From Carya illinoinensis (Eukaryota; Streptophyta; Magnoliopsida; Fagales; Juglandaceae), in contig NC_056755.1 in NCBI RefSeq assembly GCF_018687715.1, positions 28,125,001-28,189,000 of the forward strand: 64,000 nucleotides of DNA, written 5' to 3'. Shown here piece by piece: positions 11,709 to 24,208 of this stretch. The notes under the pieces were generated by a model. The model saw nothing but the letters and a program-made list of their open reading frames with translations. It was not told the DNA's origin and did no database searches. The position numbers and the translations under genes are program-made. Each line of letters opens with the position of its first letter. The stretch's first letter is position 1.

Positions 11709-13076
11709 TGATGAGTGTGCGAAAGTACACTCTATATACCCTATTATTGGACTAAAATGCTAAAATGTGAATAGAAATCATAGGAATTAATGTGTATTCT
11801 TAAATTGAATTTCTATTTACGTTGGGATACTCCTAAACAGTTTTTTTATGTCTAATTTCAGAGTTTATAAAAGAGCAAGTCAAGCCCAGTCAAATTCAAA
11901 GGAGGACATTCATGGGGTTTGAGAGCAATTTGGAAGAAAAGAAAAAGAAAAAAAATCACAAAATGAAACCACAAGAAGTCCAAGTCCGAAATTCGCTAGG
12001 AGATAGTCTGGACATACTTTAGTCTTTTGACTGTATCGTTTTACTCACATATCGGATTGATGCAATTCTTGATGCATTGGAAAGCTATCTGAAAGGGCTA
12101 TAACTTTGTCTCTAATAAGGATTTCCAAATTCGAACTCCTGAAGGCCGTACGTGGCTGCCAAGATAAGTCCTAAAATTTAAGCGATTTTTTTATGCGGAA
12201 ATCAAGAGGACATTAGGGTTTCTTTCTTACCCTATATAAGAATATCATTAGCACGAAATGGAGGGGAGGAAGAGGCACAAGAGGCAGATTTGAAGAGAGG
12301 AGAAAATCACTTCCATGGCCACCGTTCGCTTCAGTTTTCTCTGGAGATTTGTGTTGTCCATTATATTTATGGGTAACTAAATTCTCAAGTAGGGTTAGGG
12401 ATGAACTTGCACATTAGATGTTATTTCTAATTTATTGTTAATTTATGTATTTGATTTTCAATTGCTAAAACTCTTTTGTTTTATCATTCTCAATTCATCG
12501 TTGATGTTTTCTTCTCCGAATAATCGTAGAATTTATTGTGTTTATGGATTCAGTCATGCTTTTTCTATTGAATGGATTAGTTCTTTGATTATGTTTGGAT
12601 CAATTATTTATCTATATTGATTTAGTTTTTTGCTGCAATATCGCTTCCTGAGTATATTGTCATCATTGGATTTTATCAATAAGGGTAGTAATTCACGTTT
12701 TTTAAAAGTGGTGAATGTTTTTTCAAAGGGTTACATTTGATTTAAGTCTGGTTTATAAATCTATACCTTCCAATTGGGAATTGCGGGAATTGAGTTTCTA
12801 ATTGAGTTATCCAATGAATTAAGAATAATTAAAATACCAGATTTGTGCAAGGGATTCCCGACGCTCTACTGTTTGTCAAATTTGAGTACTTTTTCTGTTA
12901 ATCATTTTGCTTCACTTGACTTTACATTTAAAATTAATCTTTGTTCTCTATTACTTATTTAATATTTTTTTCTTTAGTTTCTTTGTTCCTCTTGCTATTC
13001 TTTTAATTTGTCTCCCTGTGGAATCGACACCCCAAAGCTGTGCTACAACTATCGTGTTATTTTTTGGGCGTAATCA
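11709..13076 (+). repeat. 5' LTR of the Athila element
   Basis: 1368 bp from TGATGAG to AATCA, nearly identical to 17757-19122. TATA-like sequences occur at TTTATAAAAGAG (about 11863) and CCCTATATAAG (about 12231); the second is followed at normal spacing by a plausible leader containing ATGGAGGGGAGG. Confidence 0.93.
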
Positions 13077-13081
13077 AATTT

Positions 13082-13099
13082 TGGCGCCGTTGCCGGGGA
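13082..13099 (+). other. Primer binding site, tRNA-Asp type
   Basis: TGGCGCCGTTGCCGGGGA lies five bases after the LTR end. It is the established primer site of Athila elements, complementary to the 3' end of tRNA-Asp. Confidence 0.92.
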
Positions 13100-13222
13100 G
13101 ACGGTAGAAGAATTGTGAGATAGTTTTTCTTTTCAACAGTTTGTAAAGGCGGTAACTCCGTTCCCTATTTTAGCTTGCTGCATCTTTTTTTTTTTTTCTT
13201 TTTCTTTTTGTAGTTTTTTTTA

Positions 13223-15529
13223 GTGTTGGGTTTTTCTCTACCTTGCATGCACAGGTATAGAGACGCCTTGGGTCGGTTTGCTTGTAAACCTGTGTTAGAG
13301 TCAGAGTTTAATTTTTCTGATCATTTGTTTGATAATTCTTCTAATTCTGAGAAAATGAGTGAACACGAAGATCAACCCACTAGGACCCTTCAGGATTACC
13401 TCCACCCTACACGCATAGCCACACCATCATGCATCATGTTTCCAGCTAATATTCGCCAATTGGATTTTAAAACAGGGATGATACAGTTACTCCCTACTTT
13501 TCATGGCTTGGAAAATGAAAATCCATATGTGCACATTAGGGAGTTTGAGAAAGTAGTTGCGACTTTTCATAGTCAAAATGCAACTGATGACATTGTGAGA
13601 CTTAAGTTCTTTCCTTTCTCTTTGAAAGATAGAGCTAAGAGTTGGCTATACTCATTGAGACCACGATCTATTGGGTCATGGAATGAGATGACTCAGGTCT
13701 TCTTTAATAAATACTTTCCCCAACATAAGACCAATGCTTTAAAAAGGCAAATCTCCACCTTTGTACAAAAGGATAGTGAGACTTTGTATCAGTCTTGGGA
13801 GAGATTTAAGGAGCTATTGAGTATGTGTCCTCACCATGGGCATGAGAATTGGTGCTTAGTGAGCTATTTTTATGAGGGACTTACACCTAGAGAGCGTCAA
13901 TTTGTGGAGATGATGTGTAATGGTGAGTTCTTATAGAAAGATCCTGATGAGGCCATAGAATACCTCAATGAGCTTGCTGAAAAAGCTCACACTTGGACTG
14001 GACCTCGTGCTGCTGAGAGCACAAATAGGTCACGACCTGCAGGAAACCTAAATGGTGGTGGAATTTACCATCTCAGGGAAGAAGATAACCTAAAAGCTAA
14101 GGTTGAGATGCTCACTAGAGAGCTAGAGGCGTTGAAGACTAAGGACTTAAAGCCAACACACGTGGCTAATCATGCAGAGTCTTTTGGACCATATTTTGTG
14201 TGTGGTGGGGTAGATCACCTTGCCCAAGAGTGTCCCACATTGGCTGAGATGAGAGGAATGTATGAGGAACAATGTAATGCCTTAGGTATGTACATGAAGC
14301 CTGTTGCACCTTTCTCTGATACCTACAATCCTGGGTGGCGTAATCACCCCAATTTTAGCTGGAAGTCTGAAAACCAGCCGCCTGCACAACCCCCTAGATC
14401 ATATCCTGCACCATATCATGCACCTTCATCTTCTAGGAGTCCTTTAAAAGACACTTTGCTTGCTTTTATTGAGGCACAGAGTAAAACTAATCAAAAGTTT
14501 GAATCTTTGATTATGCAGGTTGTTGAAGAAAACAAAGAGATAAAGAGTCATATATCCAAGATAATAAGCTCCTTGAGTGTGAATGAGCGTGGCAAGTTTC
14601 CTTCTCAAGCTCAATCCGCACCCCAAGGTCAGCATGTGGCACAAAAAAATTTAAAAGAATTCAATGCCATTATGATAAGATGTGGTAAGTCCTTACACAT
14701 TCCAACAACTGATAAGCAAGAGGATGTTGAAGAGGAACAAAGCAATGATAGCACCGAGTTCCCCAAGGATGCCGAGGTAATCAAGAGTCCAGTTAAGGTA
14801 CCATTTCCTCAAGCTTTAAAATCTGATATGCGAACTTTGGATCCTAGTAATGAAATCTTAGAGAACCTCAGGCAGGTAAAGATTAACCTTCCTCTTTTGT
14901 ATGTTATTAAACAAGTTCCCACTTATGCAAAAGTTCTTAAAGATTTGTGTACAGTTAAGAGGAAGCACCATGTTAAGAAGACAACATTTCTGACAGAGCA
15001 AGTTAGTGCTCTAATTGAGCAGCGAATTCCTCCTAAGTACAAGGATCCTGGTTGTCCAACCATTGCATGTAATATTGGAAATCATGAGTTTGGGCAAGCC
15101 TTGCTAGATCTAGGAGCTAGTGTTAATTTGATGCCTTATTCCATTTATTTGCAGCTTGGTTTGGGTGAAATTAAGCCTACTTCTGTCGTGCTTCAGTTGG
15201 CTGATCGTTCAGTTAAGAAATCTAGAGGAATAGTTGAGGATGTTTTGATCCAAATTGACAAGTTTTATTATCCTGTTGATTTCTTAATTTTGGACACTCA
15301 ATCAGTTGTTGAGTCTAACTCTAAAGTTCCTCTCATATTAGGTAGACCTTTCCTTGCTACGGCTAATGCACTTATAAATTGCAGGAATGGGTTGATGAAG
15401 TTATCTTTTGGAAACATGACCATGGAGGTCAACATTTTCCATATTGAGAAGCAGCCAACAGATGACGAGTGCCACCAAACGTATATGATTGATGCACTCA
15501 TAGACAAGGGAGTTCACACAACTCGTTGA
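13223..15529 (+). pseudogene. Athila gag-protease polyprotein with one in-frame TAG
   Basis: One frame runs from ATG 13223 to the stop at 15529, broken only by TAG at 13934-13936, directly after MCNGEFL. An alternative start is the ATG of MSEHEDQ at 13355. The gag domain has RTLQDYLHPTRIATPSCIMF, a TFHGLENENPYVHI block, FPFSLKDRAKSWLYSLRP and ETLYQSWERFKELL. Downstream are a coiled-coil-like LKAKVEMLTRELEALK segment, one zinc knuckle (CFVCG-type; C at about 14198, H, C near 14230), the YNPGWRNHPNFSW block and the retroviral-type aspartic protease: FLTEQVSALI, LLDLGASVNLMPYSIY (about 15101) and LILGRPFLATANALI (about 15337). Gag packages the RNA in cytoplasmic particles and the protease cuts the polyprotein. 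Apart from the TAG it looks intact. Confidence 0.9.
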
Positions 15530-15539
15530 ATATTCCCTG

Positions 15540-16037
15540 GTGAATTCTGAGTTTAATACATCTATTAGTGATTCATCTAATGTTATTGATATTTGTGTTG
15601 TTTTTTATGAAACTCAGGATTATGGTACACAGGTTTGGCAACAGAAATTTGAGGAGTTGCCTAAGAAATGTGGAAAACAGATTCCTGTAAGTATGAAAGC
15701 ACCAAGAGTTAAATTGAAATCTTCGCCTAAGTCTAAAGTCTATAAGGTTAAAATGAAAGCGTTTAATGATAAAAATATTCTTAGGAAGAGGTTTAAACCT
15801 AATGACCGAATATGCTTATATGATTTTGGATCTCACAAGCACAAAGGAAAACTTCGGTTTAGGTGGACTGACCCATTTCTAGTGAAAAATGTTTTTGTAA
15901 ATGGGGTGGTAGAAATAGAAGATCCTAAGGATGGTCGGATCTTTAAAGTAAATGGTCAACGCCTTAAAATATTAATTGATAGGCAAGTTCCAGAAGTGGA
16001 AGACATTCCACTTGTGGATCCAGTCTATCAACCTTGA
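15540..16037 (+). pseudogene. Fusion of protease-RT linker to integrase C-terminus (internal deletion product)
   Basis: The first part, to about residue 58, resembles the linker between Athila protease and reverse transcriptase (WQQKFEELPKKCGKQIP, then KAPRVKLKSSP). The second part resembles the integrase C-terminal domain: KAFNDKNILRKRF, FRWTDPFLVKNVFVNGVVEI and FKVNGQRLKIL. The join, near 15710-15740, therefore removed RT, RNase H and the catalytic core of integrase. The frame stays open for 165 residues, but no function is expected for such a remnant. Confidence 0.8.
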
Positions 16038-17743
16038 CCACACCACCAAGGTATGTGTTTCTTTATTTATTTTGTTTTGCTTTGTTTTGTTTTTATTTTT
16101 TCTTATTTTCTTTCTTTTCCTTTTTGTTTGCTGTTGTTTTCTTTGTTTTTGATTGCAGGATAGTTTCATTTCGTCATTTCAGATTACCATCTTTGGTGTT
16201 TAGGGAGCTAACCACGTCACTCATCAGGTGTATTCTACCATTTTCAGTTACTCCCCATTCAATTTTGATTCTTAAACATTGAGGACAATGTTTCATTTAA
16301 GTTGGGGGGTGGTGGTGCAAATTCAGTTTTTAAAATGCTTGTTGGAACTCTGTGGCATATTTTCATGTGTCAATTTTTTTTAATTTGCATCACACATGCA
16401 TCATTTTCACATGTGTACTCATTCTCATTCATAGCCATCTTCGTGAATTCACCAAACCCACCAAATCAGTTTTTGCTGAAACATTCACACAATCCTTAAT
16501 GCACTTATCCAAGTTTTGTGGTAAGATGGTGGTTTGACACATGTAGCTAGAGAACTCTTTTGCTTAAGTTTTCATGTGAGTTTGGAGAGGATTGAGAGCA
16601 TATAAATGCAGTAAATTGTGATAAGCGTTTATTGATCTGTTGAATTGGGCACTTCTTTTAAGAATATCATTACATGGTTTGCGGTACAATGGTGGATATA
16701 CTTGGGATATGACGAAGGTCAACTTAAGATTAACGTTTGCGCCTTTCAAGCTATCATTTCCATCAGACCCCTAGTAGCCAACTTTGAGCCAATAAAACAC
16801 TTGTAGCTTTTTCTTTTCATATGCCCATATCATTCATGCCTCTCCACATTGGAGTATAACCTATACACAGATTTTCTTACCCTTTTTACTTCCAAGTGTA
16901 TACTAGGTGTGGAATTTGTATTTTCTTTCTTTAATTTTATCATTTTCAATTAAAAAAAAAAAAGAGAAGAAGAAGACGACGAATAAAAAGAGAAGAGTAC
17001 AAGTTGCAAAGTGTTCAATTGAGTGAGCTCCAAAAAAAAAAAAAAGAAGTTGGTATAGATGGAAAAAATACAAAAGTGGCATGTGTTTGTCCATCAAATT
17101 GTTGAAAAAAAAAAGGAAGAAGAAGGAAAAGCATTATTATTTGATGATCTGAAAAGTTGGAGAGTATATTAAGTGAGAAGTGTGGTCTATTGAGATATTT
17201 AATAAAATTCCATTTGTATGTACTTGGAATTTTTTGAATCCCTTTCATCCTTTTTTTTCATATAACCCCAAAACCAAGCCACATTACAACCTTTTGTGTT
17301 GACCATTCTGATCCTAAATAAGCTGTTGGAAAGATTGATGGAAGTCTCATTTGTTAGTGTTCCTATCATAAGATCAATGTTTGCTTGTTGCTTGTACATA
17401 ATTGCCTAATTTTCCATGAGTGTATATACACCCATTGTCAACTCCATAGAGAGAGCCCTTACACGAAACACTATTATACCTGTGAGTTATGGAGTTGAAC
17501 CTTTTGCTTAAGATGTTCTTGATGTTGCATGTGTCAAGGTTAGTGGTACGATGGTTATGGCTTGGAGAATGCACACACACTCTGTGGATTGCTATAGGTG
17601 GATTGATCTTGATGGGTTATTGGATTCCTTAGATTGTTTTGATATGTGAATCTGGAAAGTGTGACTTGATGACCTTTATGTGTGATTTTCTTTGGTCTCT
17701 TTCGTTGTTTTGACATGAAAATTGCTAGGCACTAGCAATGAGT
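16038..17743 (+). mobile_element. Non-coding 3' region of the Athila element
   Basis: About 1.7 kb between the integrase stop and the 3' LTR. Athila relatives may carry an env-like gene here, but I see no ORF with signal peptide, membrane segment or other envelope character; only low-complexity T-rich (16050-16150) and A-rich (16950-17120) stretches and short ORFs. It contains an internal polypurine tract at 16299. Confidence 0.7.
16299..16312 (+). other. Internal polypurine tract
   Basis: AAGTTGGGGGGTGG follows CATTGAGGACAATGTTTCA shortly after the integrase stop. The 13-base core AAGTTGGGGGGTG is identical to the tract abutting the 3' LTR at 17744. Internal tracts of this kind can prime extra plus-strand DNA. 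Confidence 0.7.
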
Positions 17744-17756
17744 AAGTTGGGGGGTG
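17744..17756 (+). other. Polypurine tract of the 3' LTR
   Basis: AAGTTGGGGGGTG directly abuts the LTR start TGATGAG at 17757, the position required for plus-strand priming. Confidence 0.9.
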
Positions 17757-19122
17757 TGATGAGTGTGCGAAAGTGTACTCTATATACCCTATTATTGGAC
17801 TAAAATGCTAAAATATGAATAGAAATCATAGGAATTAATGTGTATTCTTAAATTGAATTTCTATTTACGTTGGGATACTCTTAAACAGTTTTTTTATGTC
17901 TAATTTCAGAGTTTATAAAAGAGCAAGTCAAGCCCAGTCAAATTCAAATGAGGACATTCATGGGGTTTGAGAGCAATTTGGAAGAAAAGAAAAAGAAAAA
18001 AAATCACAAAATGAAACCACAAGAAGTCCAAGTCCGAATTAGCTAGGAGACAGTCTGGATATACTTTAGTCTTTTGACTGTATCCTTTTACTGATATATC
18101 GGATTGATGCGATTCTTGATGCATTGGAAAGATATCTGAAAGGGCTATAACTTTGTCTCTAATAAGGATTTCCAAATTCGAACTCCTGAAGGCCGTACGT
18201 GGCTGCCAAGATAAGTCCTAAAATTTAGGCGATTTTTTTATGCGGAAATCAAGAGGACATTAGGGTTTCTTTCTTACCCTATATAAGCATATCATTAGCA
18301 CGAAATGGAGGGGAGGAAGAGGCACAAGAGGCAGATCTAAAGAGAGGAGAAAATCACTTCCATGGCCACCGTTCGCTTCAGTTTTCTCTGGAGATTTTTG
18401 TTGTCCATTATATTTATGGGTAACTAAATTCTCAAGTAGGGGTAGGGATGAACTTGCACATTAGATGGTATTTCTAATTTATTGTTAACTCATGTATTTG
18501 ATTTTCAATTGCTAAAACTCTTTTGTTTTATCATTCTCAATTCATCGTTGATATTTTCTTCTCCGAATAATCGTAGAATTTATTGTGTTTATGGATTCAG
18601 TCATGCTTTTTCTATTGAATGGATTAGTTCTTTGATTATGTTTGGATCAATTATTTATCTATATTGATTTAGTTTTTTGCTGCAATATCGCTTTCTGAGT
18701 ATATTGTCGTCATTAGATTTTATCAATAGGGGTAGTAATTCACGTTTTTTAAAGGTGGTGAATGTTTTTTCAAAGGATTACATTTGATTTAAGTCTGGTT
18801 TATAAATTTATACCTTCCGATTGGGAATTGCTGGAATTGAGTTTCTAATTGAGTTATCCAATGAATTAAGAATAATTAAAATACCAGATTTGTGTAAGGG
18901 ATTCTCGACGCTCTACTGTTTGTCAAATTTGAGTACTTTTTCTGTTAATCACTTTGCTTCACTTAAATTTATATTTAAAATTAATCTTTGTTCTCTATTA
19001 CTTATTTAATATTTTTTCTTTAGTTTCTTTATTCCTCTTGCTATTCTTTTAATTTGTCTCCCTGTGGAATCGACACTCCAAAGCTGTGCTACAACTACCG
19101 CGTTATTCTTTGGGTGTAATCA
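17757..19122 (+). repeat. 3' LTR of the Athila element
   Basis: 1366 bp, nearly identical to 11709-13076 with scattered substitutions (for example GTAC/GTGT near the start). It ends TAATCA at 19122 and is followed by the target duplication TCATA. Confidence 0.93.
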
Positions 19123-19127
19123 TCATA

Positions 19128-19788
19128 CATCTACATTCAATGAATCCGTTGGCTAAAAATGTTAAAATACAAAAAACTCAATCATCCTTGGGAGGATGAA
19201 CATGTGCATGTGTTTGTTGGGGAGGGGGGGTTGGCCGAACCTTCTCATTTCCCCAGAAGATCTCTTCCTCTTCCTAGACTTAGGTGGCATGTGGGTGTTG
19301 GTTCCCTAGGCAATATTTCCTCTTCTCTAGACTTGGGTGGTGTGCGGGTGTTGATTCCCTAGGCAAGTGACATGTGGCGTGTGGGTGTGGGGTGTGTGTG
19401 TGTTGCTGAATTTGGGGACTTTACCTAGTCCCATGGTACCCTTTCCACTTCTACTCATTTGTTCCTTCTAGCAACTCCCATCTCGAATACATGTGTGACA
19501 CTTGGCAAATTGCATCTCACCTTGGTCGAAACCCTAATCCTCACGGGTTAAAACTTTGCCCCTTGAACTCCCTCATGCACCACTTCCCATGCAAATTCCT
19601 TGGAACTCTCATGCATTTGACAAGTGGTAAAATGGTTTCTAGCTCTTCATTGCTAAGGGAGTAATCCCCTTTGGCCGAATCCCTATAGCCTCTTAGAACC
19701 TTGTGCTTCTGATTTTGTACCTTCCCTAGGTGCCCCAAATCATTGCATTTTCTAGGAACTCACACACAAGTGAATGTGGCGTGTGAAA

Positions 19789-19829
<41 letters not shown>

Positions 19830-20151
19830 TCCACTTCCATGTACAGGTTCAATGTACCTGGGTGTTGATTTGCATGTTGGCCACATGGCATCAATGTGCT
19901 ATCCAAGGTGCTTCTTCCCTAGGTTCGTAATGATGGGAACTCAAGTGAAAGCTAAAAGCTTTTTCCCTTCCAAGTAAATGCCTCCTATGCCAAAACCCTA
20001 TTTGGGGTTTTTCCTAAGCCCAAGGCCCTTAGTGGCCAACTTTCACTAGCCTATGATTGGCCTCTTAGTGGGCTTAAGCACCTCTTCTCTAAGATAGGTA
20101 AGGCCCTTGATGCTTTCTATATTCTCTGTATGCCAAAACTTGGATAGGTAA
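19128..20151 (-). mobile_element. Family B long LTR no. 1 (minus), middle segment
   Basis: Continuation of the LTR split at 11709. It shares the style and short blocks of 23900-24200 of the second B copy (CACTTGGCA, CGAAACCCTAATCC, CATGCATTTGACAAGTGG). It includes a (CT)n run at 19791-19826. It ends at 20151, where another B LTR begins; the last 73 bp of LTR no. 1 appear at 26745-26817. No gene seen. Confidence 0.55.
19791..19826. repeat. (CT)n microsatellite
   Basis: An uninterrupted run of alternating C and T about 36 bp long inside the B LTR. Confidence 0.95.
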
Positions 20152-23100
20152 TGTGATGCCCCCAACCCCTGTTTGGAATTGGATGATGACTGAAGCGTTG
20201 GGACATATAACGCAAGACTACATACCCCTCGTAAATGACAAATAAGATGCAATGTACCTAATAATCCAGCAATATGTAGTAGATCGTAGTGGAAAAATTC
20301 TTTTAACTACATAAGACCGGTGGTAATATAATAACATGGTAGCGAAATGTAAGCATCCCAAAAGTTTGAACTTCATTAAATACTCCAAAATAAATAATGT
20401 TTTTCAAAAGTCTCCAAAAACAAAGGACCATCAAAACTAATTTCACAAAAATCCTTAAGAAGTTTTCTTTTCTTCCACTATCTCCATGGTCCCCTTTCAA
20501 AATACAATCTTGCAAGACCATCCTTACTCGGCCTTATCCTTGTTCAAAATTCTCCTCATCTTCTCGAAGAGCTGCAAAACTTCAATAATAAATTCATCGC
20601 CGGCTTTCAGCCTATCTATAAGGATGGCTTTGATGAGCTCTCACGGCTCTTCAGGGTCTTCTTGACTCTCTCGGGGGTTGGCCCCTTGCGCTTCCTCATG
20701 GTCGTCCCCTTGCAATCCTATAATAATTTCTACTATTCCAGGTTGGGAATGATAGTGCAAACTACCACAATGAGATTTCAAGAAATCTCAATATGTAAAC
20801 AAGTAACATACAATAGATAATATAAGCATATAATAGCAAACATAATGAATGCATGGATATGAACTTTGACTTCTACAACATTGACTTTTACAAAAATAAC
20901 ATGTAATAGAAACCTTTTGACCTTTTTCATAAAACATCTTTTTATCTTTTCATCTTGGGTTCTTAAACATGTAACATATCATTTGAACTCAAGTTCTTGG
21001 CCATTCACACATCATTTCTTGAAGCTCAATGCCTTATTCATTTCGTATAACATATGGTTAGATACCTCACAGCTCCCCTATGCACTGTGTGTTTCCGGCT
21101 AGTTACCGCATCAACCAACGACCCACTTGATCGAGGTGACTACGTCATATTCTTTAACATATTTATTACGACAGTTTGCGTATTTTGAGTTCACCATATG
21201 GAACCCACTAGCTTTAAGTTCAATCCCGCTCCGGTGCCCTTTCGACAAGGATCCATTCAAGATCCGTCGACTGTACTTCATCAACTCAGAGGCTATTACT
21301 CTATTTTAAACACTCCAGAGTGGATGGAAGAGTTCCACTAAAGCATTCCCCTGATGCAATCCTCAACCGACACGCTTTGAGACCCAACAAACAATATTGG
21401 ATTACTTGTCCAAGAAAGCTAAAATTCATATTTTTGATAGAAAACCCCGACCCAACATTTATAAATGACATGCAAACCGAAAGTATAAAGTAACAAACCT
21501 TGACCCAATCATTATAATTGAATCACTATAAAATTTGAATGCGACAAGGAAGAAACCTTGATAAGTTCACAAGTTCTCTGAAGAACAAATAGAAGAACCA
21601 AACCTCACTTTTTTTCTTTTTCTTTTTTTTCCATTCAATGTCCCTTTCATTATAATGAGTGCATGTTATTTATAAAAACATGGCTGAAAATAAGACTACA
21701 AAATATTAAAATTGATCAGCCCCTTTTTAGCCCTACATGCCCGCTATAAGGAAAAGGAAACTAACTTGGTTCCAAAATAAGAAAGTAGATAAAAAAAAAA
21801 GGACAAAAAAATAGAAGCCTAAAATTAACACTAATTTGGTCTAAAATTAGCAGCTCCTCCACACCAATAATAGATTGAAATGGGCAAGGAAATCACACCT
21901 AAGGAAGGTTTGAAATAAGCAAGTCAATCAACCAATTAATTGGTCAAAAATTAGAAAGTAATCAACCACTTTCTCCTCCTAATTCCACGCCCACTCAAGC
22001 CATAATCAGCCATTAATCCACGCCATTTCTAAGGAAATCAAAACCATTAATTCACACCATTGCTAAGGAAATTACACCCAATTAAGCAAGATCAGCCCCA
22101 TCAATAGCTTGAATTAAGTTTATTACGCCTTCATCTTCCTTTGGGATAAGCATGGAATGCGCCATTTTGGAATCAGCCAGAATCTCGTGAATTAGCCCAT
22201 TAAGTGCTTCTTTGATCTTCTTGGATCTTGGTCTAATAATAGGCCCAATTGGAACATGCAATGGATCCTTTAATGGTTCTTGTTGATTCTCATCATCCCC
22301 CGTCCTAGCATTTAGGGTCGTGACAAAATGTTTAGTGACTCTTTTCTTAAAACAGTGCACAAACTCAATGCATGTGATATAGACTTATGATACTTTGCTA
22401 TTTTCATGAATCATATAATCATGTATATCGAGAATCATGCAAATCATATACCATGTAAACATATAAAAATATACATCCCGCGGTATGACTTAAAAGTATT
22501 AGAACATGCGAATACTTTAACTTACTCACACGAACAATGGCATTCAACATTCAAACAAGAGTAAACGAATTCACAACATCAATACTATGCATGGTCGAGA
22601 CATACAAGTGCTTGTATACATGATTTTTCAACAATATCATAAACTTGGAACTTCTAGCAAATTCAGTAATGCATCATTAACCAACATGGCAATATAATCA
22701 TATAGATCCAAACACAAGATGTATTACAAGATATTTTATGATAAAACCAAATAGCAAACAACATGATAATATTCAACAAGTAACATGGCAACATATATTT
22801 AGGTAAAACCGATTACATAACATGATAAGAGATTTCATCCAATAAAATAACAAGCAATTCAAGTTCACACGTCATATACACATATTATCCAATAGTAGGT
22901 TAAAGGTCTTCTTACTTCCAATGATTATAATTAGCAAGTTGAAAAAATGCATGTCAAGATTCACTAGACATGGTCATCCGAAACCCTAAATCTCATGTGT
23001 GAATGTGTGTTGTGTTCTTGGCTCATAAAACACATTCCAACGGCAAAAAAGACTCTAACATTTGGACTCCACTTCTCAAGTCCGAACCTCATGAAGAATA

Positions 23101-24208
23101 GAACTCTAACTTAACCAAGTGTAATGGTCGTGGCTTTCCTTCCTCTTAAAAATATCATACTTTCGTGCATAAGGAAAGTGGTGGTTCAGGTCTCCATCTC
23201 TTTCTTAAAGAGAGCCCCTAGCCTCCCTGAGGATGCTTGCGTGTGTGTGCACATGTACATGTGAAGAACTCATCAAATCCGAAACCCTCTTCTTGTTTTC
23301 TCTCTTTGGCCGTGTGTGTGTGTGTGTGTGTAAGGAATGAGTGGAGGGTGTTCTTACCTCTCATGGCATTACTGCTTGGATAGTGTCTATTCCTTGGTGT
23401 ACTTAGAATGGTGGTTGGGAGAAGATGGTAAAGGCATGGGTGTTGTTTGGGTGGAGAGAAAGTAGTGAAAAGTGAGAAAGAATAGTGTAGCCACGTGACA
23501 CAAGAAGAATTTCAAAATGACCAAAGGACTACACATTTTCTGCTCCTCCCCTTTTATAGGCATTCATTCCCACCTTGGAAAACCAAAGACCTTGGTGCAT
23601 GGATGCCACTTGGCATCCTAGCCGTGTGCCATTTCCCCTTCTTCATGATGGATTGTGTTGGAAACCAAAGATTGCTTTTGGACAAGTGGTGTGTGGCTTA
23701 CCAAAACCGAAACCCTTATTCCTTTTATGCCCTTCTCATGTGATTGGTTCTTGGTGGGTGGTGTGCACAATTCCCCTTGCCCTAGCCGTCCATCTCATTT
23801 TCTTCCCTTCACAAGATTTTTCTAGAAACCTAAAGGGGTGTGCATTGTCCATTCCCAAGCAAATATTTTCCTCTTCCCCATGGTTTTCTGTCCAGGGTTT
23901 GACAAGCAAGTGACAAGTGGCATTTGCTTGAGGGAAATTGGGTTGGCCAAAACCTAGGGACTAGGTTTTCACCTCTTTCCAATGCAACCCTTCGTCTTCT
24001 CAATCATTTCATGCTTCTAGAGAGTCATGCATGAATGACACTTGGCATTTCCCCTTTGAAACCAAAAATCCATCCTCTAGTGTGCCATGCCCTTCCCCTT
24101 TGAATTCCCCTAGGCGCCACTTCCCCATGGGATCCTCTTAGAACCCACACAATCTTGACAAATGATTTGAGAGGTTTGGTGAAGGTGCGTTGGCTGAGTG
24201 ATATCTTT
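20152..24208 (-). mobile_element. Family B long LTR no. 2 (minus), left segment
   Basis: It begins TGTGATGCCCCCAACCCC on the plus strand (the 3' end of a minus-strand LTR) and is colinear with LTR no. 1. It is interrupted at 24209 by a solo LTR and resumes at 26270. Contents include a (GT)n run near 23312-23331 and short ORFs without family resemblance. At about 4.5 kb without the inserted solo LTR it is a very long LTR, as in Tekay/Del-type Ty3 elements; that assignment is inference because no internal domain is present. Confidence 0.6.

Larger units (their letters stand above)
11709..19122 (+). mobile_element. Athila-type Ty3 retrotransposon, complete at both ends but internally deleted
   Basis: Both LTRs start TGATGAGTG and end TAATCA, and the element is flanked by TCATA at 11704-11708 and 19123-19127. 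It has the tRNA-Asp primer site, gag-protease, the C-terminal end of integrase, two identical polypurine tracts and a long non-coding 3' region. Reverse transcriptase, RNase H and most of integrase are missing, so the 7414-bp element is non-autonomous. The LTRs differ by only a few percent in the stretches I compared by eye, so the insertion is fairly young. Confidence 0.93.

Noticed and set aside
16034..16499. Hydrophobic short ORFs as a possible Athila env gene
   Set aside because: Under 85 codons each, T-rich low complexity, no signal peptide followed by a long ectodomain.
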